A DNA stretch of 64,000 bases. Source: Parvibaculum sp039680535 (GTDB lineage Bacteria; Pseudomonadota; Alphaproteobacteria; Parvibaculales; Parvibaculaceae). This document shows positions 43,867-50,700 of the stretch, one piece after another. The stretch is taken from assembly GCF_039680535.1 (NCBI RefSeq), contig NZ_JBDKSS010000019.1, positions 1-64,000 of the forward strand. Direction: 5' to 3'. Position 1 is the stretch's first letter, and every line of letters starts with the position of its first letter. Made by a program: the position numbers and the translations under genes. The notes under the pieces are model-generated. The model made no database searches and was not told where the DNA came from. It saw nothing but the letters and a program-made list of their open reading frames with translations.

Positions 43867-44841
43867 ATGAAACACTCGACTATCTTCGCGACGGCCGCGC
43901 TGACGCTCGGGCTCGGTGTCGGCGCCTATGGGCTGTTGGGCGTCGCGCCCGCATTGGCTGGAACAGGTTACGGCGGCGGCTCGCAGGACGATTGCGGCTG
44001 CGAGGAACCGCCGCCGCCTCCGCCGCCTGCGGAGGATTGCGGTTGCGAGGAAGGTGGTGGCGGCAGCACCGGCATCGACAACAAGAACGTCAACCTCAAC
44101 CAGAACAACAATCAGAACACGAATACCAATACGAACACCAACACCAACACCAACACGAATACCAATACGAACACCAACATTGTGACCGTGACGGTGAACA
44201 CATCCGCTTTCGCGACGGCGTCGTCGGTTGCCAATGCGAATGCCGAGACGGCTGCCAATGCTGCAAGCCGTGCATCCGGTGGGCACGGTGGCTCGGGCCG
44301 CAGCAATTCCGGCGGCAGTGGCTATGGCATCGGCAATGGCAACGGTTCTGGTGGCGGTGGCGGCAGCTATTATGTCGCCGCCCCTCAGGCGACCCCGATG
44401 GGGGCGCTCAATGTCGTCGTGCGCAACGAAGTCGTCATGAAACCGGTCAAGGGCGTATGCGTCAGCGCGAAAGGGCTCGAGGAAGCGGCACGTATCAGTA
44501 CGCCCACGCTCGAGATCGGACCGCAGGACGATGTGGAGGTCTTCCGCTGCCTCTCGGGCGACATGCTCGTTGCCACCATTGGCCGCCTCGCAGGCGCGGA
44601 CGACCGTAAGTCTGCGGATTATACCGCCGGCTATACGATCGAATGCCATGAGGGCGAGGCGCTGCGGCACGGCTCGAATGGCATGCTCGCCTGTGCGCCC
44701 GCGCAAGGGCGTCTTGCGCGCGGCGACCGTCACGAGGGGCGTCAGGGCTATGCGGAAGTGATGGTCCGCAAGACCGATAAGGCCGAGCAGCTTGTCAGCG
44801 CTGGCGGCGGAGCCTGGTTCTCAGGCGGCGTCGGCTATTAG
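43867..44841 (+). CDS. Secreted repeat protein with Asn-Thr tract, unknown function
   Basis: The protein has 324 residues from the ATG at 43867. The signal peptide spans 1-31 (LLGVAPALAG). Mature N-terminus: Gly-rich, then two DCGCEE units (Cys43/45 and Cys58/60) around a polyproline run. Next is an Asn/Gln-rich stretch that becomes an uninterrupted (NT) run at residues 84-102, then VTVTV, Ala/Asn-rich and Gly/Ser-rich segments. A globular C-terminal region (about 170-320) follows, with MKPVKGVCVSAKG, PQDDVEVFRCLSGDM and TIECHEGEALRHG containing further Cys. It looks like an extracellular or envelope protein. A terminator follows at 44867. No family recognised. Confidence 0.8.
   Translation: MKHSTIFATAALTLGLGVGAYGLLGVAPALAGTGYGGGSQDDCGCEEPPPPPPPAEDCGCEEGGGGSTGIDNKNVNLNQNNNQNTNTNTNTNTNTNTNTNTNTNIVTVTVNTSAFATASSVANANAETAANAASRASGGHGGSGRSNSGGSGYGIGNGNGSGGGGGSYYVAAPQATPMGALNVVVRNEVVMKPVKGVCVSAKGLEEAARISTPTLEIGPQDDVEVFRCLSGDMLVATIGRLAGADDRKSADYTAGYTIECHEGEALRHGSNGMLACAPAQGRLARGDRHEGRQGYAEVMVRKTDKAEQLVSAGGGAWFSGGVGY
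44116..44178 (+). repeat. 27-bp perfect direct repeat (36-bp period) inside the Asn-Thr coding tract
   Basis: Copies at 44116-44142 and 44152-44178 are identical over 27 bp, separated by ACCAACACC. The unit begins AACACGAATACCAATACGAA and keeps the reading frame (36 bp = 12 codons). Identity at wobble positions indicates recent duplication rather than selection on protein alone. It is not a CRISPR, since the spacer is 9 bp and lies in a coding frame. Confidence 0.9.
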
Positions 44842-44866
44842 ACCGCCGCGGCGTTGCGAAGGATTG

Positions 44867-44893
44867 GAGGGAGAGCCTTGGCTCTCCCTTTTT
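44867..44893 (+). terminator. Factor-independent terminator
   Basis: GGGAGAGCC-TT-GGCTCTCCC (44869-44888) is followed by TTTTT and lies 28 bp after the stop of the Asn-Thr repeat protein. Confidence 0.92.
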
Positions 44894-44976
44894 GTTTGTC
44901 GCGGACTTCGCGGCTTTCCGACTGACACCCAATGGCAACAATCGCTGGTCCTGTGCGCTTTGCGCAGGGACCTGTG

Positions 44977-45005
44977 TTGACTTGGATTAACGCGGGGCGT
45001 AACCA
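44977..45005 (+). promoter_or_regulatory. Sigma70-like promoter for the MATE leader RNA
   Basis: TTGACT (44977-44982) and TAACCA (45000-45005) are separated by exactly 17 bp. Transcription would start near 45012 and run to the terminator at 45165-45202 or on into the MATE gene. A hairpin-like GGTCC...GGACC structure lies just upstream (44948-44973). Confidence 0.55.
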
Positions 45006-45049
45006 TTTCAGACCTTGCAGGCCGGGCCTGCGTTCGAGCGAGCAGTGTC

Positions 45050-45142
45050 ATGGCGAATTCAACCACCACAGCACATAAGGCGCCCCACGGCGACGCTGTG
45101 TTGTCGCGCGCCCTGATTACTCGCGAGGAGAGCGCGGACTAA
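45050..45142 (+). CDS. Possible 30-residue leader/small ORF upstream of the MATE gene
   Basis: ATG at 45050 opens a 30-codon frame (MANSTTTAHKAPHGDAVLSR, then ten more residues) ending TAA at 45142. It begins about 38 nt after the predicted transcription start and ends 22 nt before a strong terminator. The Shine-Dalgarno is weak (GAGCGAGCAG). Possible leader peptide or chance ORF. No run of a single regulatory codon is seen. Confidence 0.35.
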   Translation: MANSTTTAHKAPHGDAVLSRALITREESAD

Positions 45143-45164
45143 CCATCCGCCAGATCCAAGGATC

Positions 45165-45202
45165 AAACCCTCCGAGCCCGATCTACGCTCCGGAGGGTTT
45201 TT
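45165..45202 (+). terminator. Terminator between the small ORF and the MATE gene (candidate attenuator)
   Basis: AAACCCTCCG (45165-45174) pairs with CGGAGGGTTT (45191-45200), followed by further T. It ends 55 bp before the MATE ATG on the same strand, so a transcript from the 44977 promoter must read through it to express MATE. Confidence 0.85.
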
Positions 45203-45257
45203 TGTCCGTCTCGACGCCTCCACCGTTCATCGGGCTCCGCAGAATAAAGCCCGTCAC

Positions 45258-46676
45258 ATGACCGATTCAGTTCAAAATATTCAGACCACGGCCGAGATCG
45301 CGCATCACGCCGCCCCGGCATGGAAGATAGAGGCCCGCGCGCTGACGCGCCTTGCGGGGCCGATTGTCGTTACGCAGCTCGCGCAGATGGGCGTCGGCAC
45401 GATCGACGTGCTGATGCTCGGCGCCTATAGCAAGGACGCACTCGCGGCCTCGGCGCTGGCGCTCAGCATCTATTGGGCGATGTGGCTGCTCGGCATGGGC
45501 CCCGCGGTCGCCGTCCAGCCCATGATTGCCCATACGCTCGGCGAAAAGCGCTTCGCGGCGCCGTCCGTCCGCGCCAGCGTTCGCATGGCGCTTTGGGCGA
45601 TCATCTTCATATCGCCGCCGATGATGCTGCTGCTCTATTTCACCGGCGATATTCTGGTGCTGCTCGGCGAGCCCGAGAAGCTCAGCGCCGACGCGGGCGC
45701 CTTCATGCATATCCTCATGTTCGGCCTGCCGTTCACGCTCGCCTTCAATGTGCTGCGTGGCTACACGAATGCGCTGAGCCATCCGCGAGCGGCGCTGGTC
45801 GTGATGATGCTCACGGTCCTGGTCAATGCGAGCCTCGCCTATGCATTGATTTTCGGGCATTTCGGAGCGCCGCGCATGGGGCTTCTCGGGGCTGGTCTGG
45901 CGAGCGCGGTTTCTTTCGCCTTCAGCTTCTTCGCGCTTCTCGCCGCGATCCTCCTCACGCCGTCGCTTTCGAGCTACCGCATTTTCCACCGCTTCGCGCG
46001 GCCGGCATGGCCGAAGTTTGCGGAAATCGTCCGGCTCGGCCTGCCGATCGGCATGACGATGATCTTCGAAGCCATGTTCTTCAATGCCGGGACGCTCATC
46101 ATGGGCTATTTCGGCACGGCAAGCGTCGCGGCGCATCAGGTTGCGCTGAATGCCGTCGCGCTCGCCTTCATGGTTCCGCTCGGTGTCGCGACGGCGGCGA
46201 CCGTGCGTGTGGGCCTCGCTGCGGGAGCGAAGGATCTGCCGCGCGTGCGTCTCGCGGGGCTGACGGCCTCCGCGCTCGGTCAGCTCTTCATGCTCGTGAC
46301 CGGATTTGCCTTTGCGGTTTTCCCGCGCGAAATCGTCGGCTTCTATATCGATGCGAAGGATCCGGCCAATGCCGACGTCATCGAGCATGCGGTCGTATTC
46401 CTGCGCCTCGGCGCTGCCTTCCAATTCTTCGACTCGCTTCAGGTGACACTGAGTCTGTCGCTGAGAGGGCTGAAGGATGCGCAGGCGCCCATGTGGATCA
46501 ACGGCGCGAGCTACTGGCTTGTCGGTTTTCCGGCAGCGCTGCTGTTCGTCTTCGTATTTGGCTTCGAAGGTGTCGGCGTCTGGATGGCCTTCATCCTGGG
46601 CCTGTTCTGCTGCGCTTCCGGCATGGTGCTGCGCTTCGCCTGGATGTCGGGCATGATCGGATCGCGGACGCTCTAG
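45258..46676 (+). CDS. MATE family efflux transporter
   Basis: The 472-residue inner-membrane protein has 12 hydrophobic helices in two related halves. N-terminal MATE features are LAGPIVVTQLAQMGVGTIDV and MLGAYSKDALAASALA. The second half starts RLGLPIGMTMIFEAMFFNAG. These proteins export cationic drugs, dyes or metabolites using Na+ or H+ gradients. Family resemblance is to NorM. Upstream are a promoter, a small ORF and a terminator that together resemble an attenuator. No local regulator gene is adjacent. Drug specificity cannot be predicted. Confidence 0.93.
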   Translation: MTDSVQNIQTTAEIAHHAAPAWKIEARALTRLAGPIVVTQLAQMGVGTIDVLMLGAYSKDALAASALALSIYWAMWLLGMGPAVAVQPMIAHTLGEKRFAAPSVRASVRMALWAIIFISPPMMLLLYFTGDILVLLGEPEKLSADAGAFMHILMFGLPFTLAFNVLRGYTNALSHPRAALVVMMLTVLVNASLAYALIFGHFGAPRMGLLGAGLASAVSFAFSFFALLAAILLTPSLSSYRIFHRFARPAWPKFAEIVRLGLPIGMTMIFEAMFFNAGTLIMGYFGTASVAAHQVALNAVALAFMVPLGVATAATVRVGLAAGAKDLPRVRLAGLTASALGQLFMLVTGFAFAVFPREIVGFYIDAKDPANADVIEHAVVFLRLGAAFQFFDSLQVTLSLSLRGLKDAQAPMWINGASYWLVGFPAALLFVFVFGFEGVGVWMAFILGLFCCASGMVLRFAWMSGMIGSRTL

Positions 46677-46730
46677 GCGACAGTTCTGCCACAGTAGGTG
46701 GCAATTTTCCGATGCGTTCCGAATATCGGT

Positions 46731-46756
46731 TTGCATACGGACGACTCGGTTATATG
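46731..46756 (+). promoter_or_regulatory. Weak promoter-like boxes before a 28-codon ORF
   Basis: TTGCAT (46731-46736) and TATATG (46751-46756) are 14 bp apart, shorter than optimal. If used, the transcript would start near 46763 and be almost leaderless with respect to the ATG at 46766. Confidence 0.3.
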
Positions 46757-46765
46757 TTGCGCGCC

Positions 46766-46852
46766 ATGACACAGCTTGTGCGAAATCTCCATTCTTCGGC
46801 TTTTGGCCGCGAATACGTGCCCACGGGGCCCGGTCGTTTCCGCACGCGCTGA
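46766..46852 (+). CDS. Possible 28-residue small protein or leader peptide
   Basis: The frame ATG...TGA encodes a basic peptide starting MTQLVRNLHSSAFGREYVPT and ending GPGRFRTR. It is followed within 25 bp by a strong hairpin (46874-46904). Both features repeat the small-ORF-plus-terminator plan found upstream of the MATE gene. The sequence has Arg-rich, aromatic content typical of leader or signalling peptides, but homology cannot be judged by eye. Confidence 0.4.
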   Translation: MTQLVRNLHSSAFGREYVPTGPGRFRTR

Positions 46853-46873
46853 TTTAGCCTGCAAATTCGACAT

Positions 46874-46904
46874 CAAGGGCCCCACCAACCGGTTGGGGCC
46901 CTTG
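46874..46904 (+). terminator. Strong GC-rich hairpin after the 28-codon ORF
   Basis: CAAGGGCCCC (46874-46883) and GGGGCCCTTG (46895-46904) are perfect 10-bp arms around an 11-nt loop with an additional internal palindrome (CAACCGGTTG). The following TCGTTTC is only weakly T-rich, so termination may be partial. Confidence 0.7.
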
Positions 46905-46946
46905 TCGTTTCAGGTTCCTGCCGGTGATCACACCGCAGGAGTTCAT

Positions 46947-47018
46947 ATGAAAATTCTCAATGCGAGTTCCGGAAGTCAGCGCGGTGAAAGCCGCGCTCCG
47001 CCCGCGCGCATGTACTGA
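46947..47018 (+). CDS. Possible 23-residue small ORF with strong ribosome binding site
   Basis: AGGAG (46937-46941) precedes ATG at 46947 by five bases, an ideal arrangement. The frame encodes MKILNASSGSQRGESRAPPA plus three residues and ends TGA at 47018. The first 17 residues resemble the start of flavodoxin-like azoreductases (MKIL-x(3)-S-x(2)-x-RG-x-S), so it might be a truncated remnant. No matching continuation is seen in other frames downstream. A genuine small protein is the alternative. Confidence 0.4.
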   Translation: MKILNASSGSQRGESRAPPARMY

Positions 47019-47116
47019 GTAGATACGCACTTTCATTCCGGCGCATGCCGGCCCGCAGAACCATGTGCGGCCGAACGGAGACTCATGCGCGGACCACAGG
47101 GGGAGAGACCACGCAC

Positions 47117-47470
47117 ATGAAACAGATTCATCCAGGCCCTTTGATAGCGGCAAATCCTCGGCTCGCCGCTGTCGTCGCCGCGCTCGTTCTTTATCTGGGG
47201 CTCGCGCCTGCATTGGCGCCGACGGAAAGCTTCATCGAACTGGCAGGCGTCATTCTACCGGGCATCGAGGCCGCGATGTTCGCAGCCTTCGCGGCACTCT
47301 ATCGCGATCACGTCGTCCCGCGAGCGAGCCGCCACCGTGTCGCAATTGCGCTGTTCGTCTGGTTCGCGGCGAGCCTTGCGGCCCTTTGGCTCTATACCGC
47401 GTTCACGCGCGCGGGCATCGACGCCTATGCGCGGTTCGGCGCACCGCCGGTTTTCGGTCCGGTAAACTGA
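47117..47470 (+). CDS. Small membrane protein of unknown function
   Basis: This protein of 117 residues starts at the ATG at 47117 (GGGGGAGAGACC upstream). Three hydrophobic helices are visible (about 16-36, 42-62, 78-100), with AALYRDHVVPRASRHR as a basic loop between the second and third. The end is FGAPPVFGPVN. I do not recognise a family. A hairpin at 47478-47499 follows. The 440 bp between MATE and this gene contain the small-ORF units described above. Confidence 0.72.
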   Translation: MKQIHPGPLIAANPRLAAVVAALVLYLGLAPALAPTESFIELAGVILPGIEAAMFAAFAALYRDHVVPRASRHRVAIALFVWFAASLAALWLYTAFTRAGIDAYARFGAPPVFGPVN

Positions 47471-47477
47471 ACGAAAA

Positions 47478-47499
47478 GGGGAGGGCGTGAGCCCTCCCC
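47478..47499 (+). terminator. Hairpin between convergent genes
   Basis: GGGGAGGGC (47478-47486) and GCCCTCCCC (47491-47499) form a 9-bp stem with GTGA loop, between the small membrane protein gene and the convergent HfaB-like gene. T-tract is weak (CGATTTG) on the plus strand; the minus strand runs into CCTTTTCG. Confidence 0.65.
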
Positions 47500-47534
47500 G
47501 ATTTGTCGTCTCATGCGTTATGGCGCCGCGCCGC

Positions 47535-48611
47535 TCAGTTGACCTGGCCGCGCAAGCCCGCGCCGTTGTCGACAGGGGCGTAATAGGCGTAAGGCGATTC
47601 ATCGGTCTGCGTGACCTTGCGAGCGGGCGCGGCGGGTGCCACGGCGTCTGCTTCGCGCGGCGCGTTATCGCGCACGGGGCGATGGTCGACCGCATCGGGG
47701 TTCGTCTGGCGATAATCGATCTTGCCCATCGGATCGCCCTTGGAGCCGAACTTCGCGCATTGGCCGGGATCCACATGGTAGAGCGGCACCAGCATCTTCA
47801 GCACGGCGCGTTCGACGACAGAGCGCACGGCGAGCTGGACCGGCTCCATCGCGCTTTCGCCCGCGCCGACATCGAAGAGATTGCCGCCGAGAAAGTCGAA
47901 AACGCCGGCGCTGACCTCATGGCCGACGATCTGCTTCTGATAGGAAACGAAATCGACGACTTCCAGCGTGCGGCTGTTCACGAGGCGCAGGTCGAGGCCG
48001 ATATTCATCACGTAAAGCTTGCCGCCCGCATTCGCGCCCCAGCCTTCATCCGACGAGCTTGCGGCGGATGCCGAGATGCCGCCGGAGCGGATGTTGAAGT
48101 TGAGTTCGGTGATGCCGCCGACGAGGTAATAGTCGCTGCCGCGGATTTCGCCCGCGAAGATCTTGCGATAGTCGCCATTAGGCTCAGCGTCGCCGATGAG
48201 CTTGCTGTTGGTATATTTGAGTTCGAGTTCGGTAACGGATGTGTCGTAGCGCTCGACCAGCGGCACGCCCGCCTTGCCGAGGGCCGACATCGCCATGAGC
48301 GACGCGCCCTGCGTCAGCTTGCGGCCCGAACCGTCGGCCTCTTCCTTGCCCGTGTAGTCGCGAATATTGCCGACTGCGATGCGGCTTGCCTGAATGTCGC
48401 TCGGGATATGCGTGGCAAGGCAGCGCAGCGCCGAGGAGTAGGGCGTTTCATTGCTGATGACAGGAGCGTCGCCGACGGGTGCCGTGTACTGGCCGTTCGA
48501 CCCTGCGCTCGGCGTGATGCAACCGGTCAACGCGAAGGCGATGGAGAGAAGGCCGAGCGCGCGCGCGGCCAGTCCCTTATGTGCCGATATCGACTTTGCG
48601 GTTACGAACAC
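47535..48611 (-). CDS. CsgG/HfaB family outer-membrane lipoprotein
   Basis: The protein has 358 residues from a GTG at 48611 with AGGAG seven bases upstream (a longer open frame to 48878 lacks these signals). Lipobox ALTGC gives Cys31. Residues about 65-290 match the CsgG-like family: IPSDIQASRIAVGNIRDYTG, LMAMSALGKAGVPLVERYDT, YYLVGGITELNFN and IGLDLRLVNSRTLEVVDFVS. E. coli CsgG exports curli subunits through the outer membrane. Caulobacter HfaB attaches holdfast. A disordered Pro/Asp-rich tail follows. No curli or hfa partners are adjacent. Function is inferred only at family level. Confidence 0.85.
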   Translation of the reverse strand: MFVTAKSISAHKGLAARALGLLSIAFALTGCITPSAGSNGQYTAPVGDAPVISNETPYSSALRCLATHIPSDIQASRIAVGNIRDYTGKEEADGSGRKLTQGASLMAMSALGKAGVPLVERYDTSVTELELKYTNSKLIGDAEPNGDYRKIFAGEIRGSDYYLVGGITELNFNIRSGGISASAASSSDEGWGANAGGKLYVMNIGLDLRLVNSRTLEVVDFVSYQKQIVGHEVSAGVFDFLGGNLFDVGAGESAMEPVQLAVRSVVERAVLKMLVPLYHVDPGQCAKFGSKGDPMGKIDYRQTNPDAVDHRPVRDNAPREADAVAPAAPARKVTQTDESPYAYYAPVDNGAGLRGQVN

Positions 48612-48895
48612 GATCGGTCTCCTGAGTTCCAGTTCGGTTCCAGATGGGCAGAAACCGAGGTCGAACCCGTGGCTGCAACCGGTATGCCAGCGATTGCGGC
48701 CTGTCGGGATTTCCGGAATCTCGCGGATTTCCGCGCATGTCGTGGTGCTTCGCACCGAGCGCATTGTCCCGCTTCGACACGGACACCCCGGAAATGCTAG
48801 TGCTGTACGTCCTTGGCACAGCCGGGCGCGCCTTGCGGCGCCGTCTCTCGCGGGCGACACTCGGCTCAACCAGAACAAGCAGGAAAGACAGAGCC

Positions 48896-49510
48896 TTGCC
48901 GAAACCTGTCCTCGAATTCTTCTTCGATTGCTCCAGCCCCTGGACCTATCTCGCCTTCAGCCGCATCGAGGCACTGGCCGAGCGCGCGGGCGCCGTTATC
49001 GATTGGCGGCCGGTGCTCGTCGGCGGAATCTTCAATGCCGTTAACGATACGGTGTATGAGCAGCGCGCAAATCCGAACCCGGTCAAGGCGCGCTATTACG
49101 TGAAGGATATTCAGGACTGGGCGCGCTATTGCGGCATCGTGATCGGGCAGCCGCCCGTTTTCCCCGTGCGCGCCGTCGATGCGATGCGGGCAGCGATCGT
49201 TGCGAGCGACGAGGGCAAGCTGCCGGCCTTTGCGCGCGCGACCTTCAGAACCTATTGGAGCGAGTTGAAGGACATCAGTCAGCCGGATGTTCTGGCCGCC
49301 ATCTGCGCCGAAGTGGGGCTCGACTGGAACATGGTCAGCCGCCGCATCAAGGAAGAAGACGTCAAGAAGCGGCTGCGCGACAACACTGAGGAAGTCATCG
49401 CCCGCGGCGGTTTCGGCTCCCCGACGATGTTTGTCGGCAAGACCGACATGTATTTCGGCAATGATCGCTTGCCGCTTGTAGAAGCCGCGTTGAAGGCACT
49501 TGTGAAATGA
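48896..49510 (+). CDS. 2-hydroxychromene-2-carboxylate isomerase family protein (thioredoxin-fold)
   Basis: The protein has 204 residues from a TTG at 48896 (AGGAAAGA upstream). The start (M)PKPVLEFFFDCSSPWTYLAF carries the catalytic Ser-Pro of HCCA isomerases (Ser14-Pro15) within a DsbA/GST-kappa fold. GGFGSPTMFVGKTDMYFGND is the cis-Pro loop near the C-terminus. HCCA isomerase acts in naphthalene and related aromatic degradation using glutathione, but many homologues have other roles. Its stop overlaps the rhomboid start by 4 bp (ATGA), so the two are translationally coupled. The pairing is noteworthy. Confidence 0.88.
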   Translation: MPKPVLEFFFDCSSPWTYLAFSRIEALAERAGAVIDWRPVLVGGIFNAVNDTVYEQRANPNPVKARYYVKDIQDWARYCGIVIGQPPVFPVRAVDAMRAAIVASDEGKLPAFARATFRTYWSELKDISQPDVLAAICAEVGLDWNMVSRRIKEEDVKKRLRDNTEEVIARGGFGSPTMFVGKTDMYFGNDRLPLVEAALKALVK

Positions 49511-50316
49511 CTATCCCTCCTGAAGTCTATGCGCGGCGCACAAACCCGCCGGCCTTCAACGTGCCGGGCATCGTGCTCGCGCTCGTCGTTGCGGTTCTCG
49601 TCATCTATGGGGTGGTGAGCAATCTGCCGGAGACGACGCAGAACGAGATCATCGTCCTCTTCGGGCTTTTTCCCGGCCGCTTCACCGAAGTGCCGGGCCA
49701 TCCCGATCTCGTCTTTCCGGGCGGCCTCGCGGGCAAGCTCTTTTCGCTCATCAGCTACACCTTCCTTCATGGGAGCTGGAGCCATGCGGCCGTCAATGCC
49801 GTCTGGCTGCTCGCCTTTGGCAGCCCGATCACGCGGCGCATCGGCACAGTGCGCTTCCTCCTCTTTTACTTCGCCTGCGGCATTGTGGGTGGGCTTCTTC
49901 ACGTGTGGCTCAATGCGGGGTCGCTCGTTCCCGTCATCGGTGCCTCGGCCGCGATCTCCGGCATGATGGGCGGCGCGGCTCGCTTCGTCTTTCTGGCGGA
50001 CGGCCCGCTTGGCGGTCTGGGCGGTGCGCCTTACGCCAGCACGGCCCCACGCGCCCAGGCGAGCATCGGCCGCGCGCTCACCGATCGCCGTGTGCTGATT
50101 TTCGTCGGCGTGTGGATCGGCCTCAACTTCCTCTTCGGCCCTACCGGCATCACGCCCACGGGCGAGAATGTCAGCGTCGCCTGGGAAGCGCATCTCGGCG
50201 GCTTCCTCGCGGGTCTGTTGTTCTTCGGTTTCTTCGATCCTTACCGCACCTCGCCTTCGGGCGGGCCGGGCAATGTCGGCTATGGGGAATGGAGCGGTCG
50301 CAACAAGCTGCCTTGA
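49507..50316 (+). CDS. Rhomboid family intramembrane serine protease
   Basis: The 269-residue inner-membrane protein has six or seven helices. The catalytic dyad is Ser147 in VIGASAAISGMMGG and His229 in VAWEAHLGGFLAG. The HGSWSHAAVNAVW motif (His88, His93, Asn97) forms the oxyanion region. Rhomboids cut transmembrane substrates. The first 20 residues (MTIPPEVYARRTNPPAFNVP) form a cytosolic stub. The gene overlaps the isomerase gene by 4 bp and is followed 84 bp later by a DUF4389 gene. The substrate is not known. Confidence 0.93.
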   Translation: MTIPPEVYARRTNPPAFNVPGIVLALVVAVLVIYGVVSNLPETTQNEIIVLFGLFPGRFTEVPGHPDLVFPGGLAGKLFSLISYTFLHGSWSHAAVNAVWLLAFGSPITRRIGTVRFLLFYFACGIVGGLLHVWLNAGSLVPVIGASAAISGMMGGAARFVFLADGPLGGLGGAPYASTAPRAQASIGRALTDRRVLIFVGVWIGLNFLFGPTGITPTGENVSVAWEAHLGGFLAGLLFFGFFDPYRTSPSGGPGNVGYGEWSGRNKLP

Positions 50317-50400
50317 GGCAACACGCCTTGAATGCGGCCTGTGGCTAACCACATGCATTGAGGGCCCTTGCAGAGGGCCGCTTATGAGGAGGCAATCGAG

Positions 50401-50700
50401 ATGAGCGATACATCGTCCGCGCCATCAGAGGCCGCTGTGCAGGAGCCGCTCTGGGTGCGTTTTCTCTACATGATTGCCTATGCGATTCTGGCGCATATCG
50501 CCTTTTCGCTGGCGCTCTTTCTCGGGGTCGTGCAACTCGTGGTCATTCTGGTGACCAAGGAGAAGAACGAGGAATTGCGCGGCTTCAGCCGTAACCTCGT
50601 TCAATATATCGGAGAGTGTCTTTCCTTCGTCATCTTTGCGCGCGAGGAAAAGCCTTTTCCGCTGAGCAGGTTTCCGGCGGTTACGCCACCGCAGGAGTAG
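50401..50700 (+). CDS. DUF4389 domain membrane protein
   Basis: The protein has 99 residues from the ATG at 50401. It matches DUF4389 features: LWVRFLYMIAYAILAHIAFS and LALFLGVVQLVVILVT as two transmembrane segments, then NEELRGFSRNLVQYIGECLS with a conserved C-terminal FVIFAREEKPFPLS. Function unknown. Family members are small inner-membrane proteins in proteobacteria. The 3' end overlaps the convergent TetR gene by 20 bp, with AGGAGG present a few bases before the start. Confidence 0.88.
   Translation: MSDTSSAPSEAAVQEPLWVRFLYMIAYAILAHIAFSLALFLGVVQLVVILVTKEKNEELRGFSRNLVQYIGECLSFVIFAREEKPFPLSRFPAVTPPQE

Noticed and set aside
44116..44178. CRISPR-like array from the 36-bp period
   Set aside because: Only two copies, 9-bp spacer, coding in frame for Asn-Thr and no cas genes.
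45267..46772. 501-codon minus-strand frame opposite MATE
   Set aside because: Very rich in Arg, His and Glu, typical of the antisense of a hydrophobic gene.
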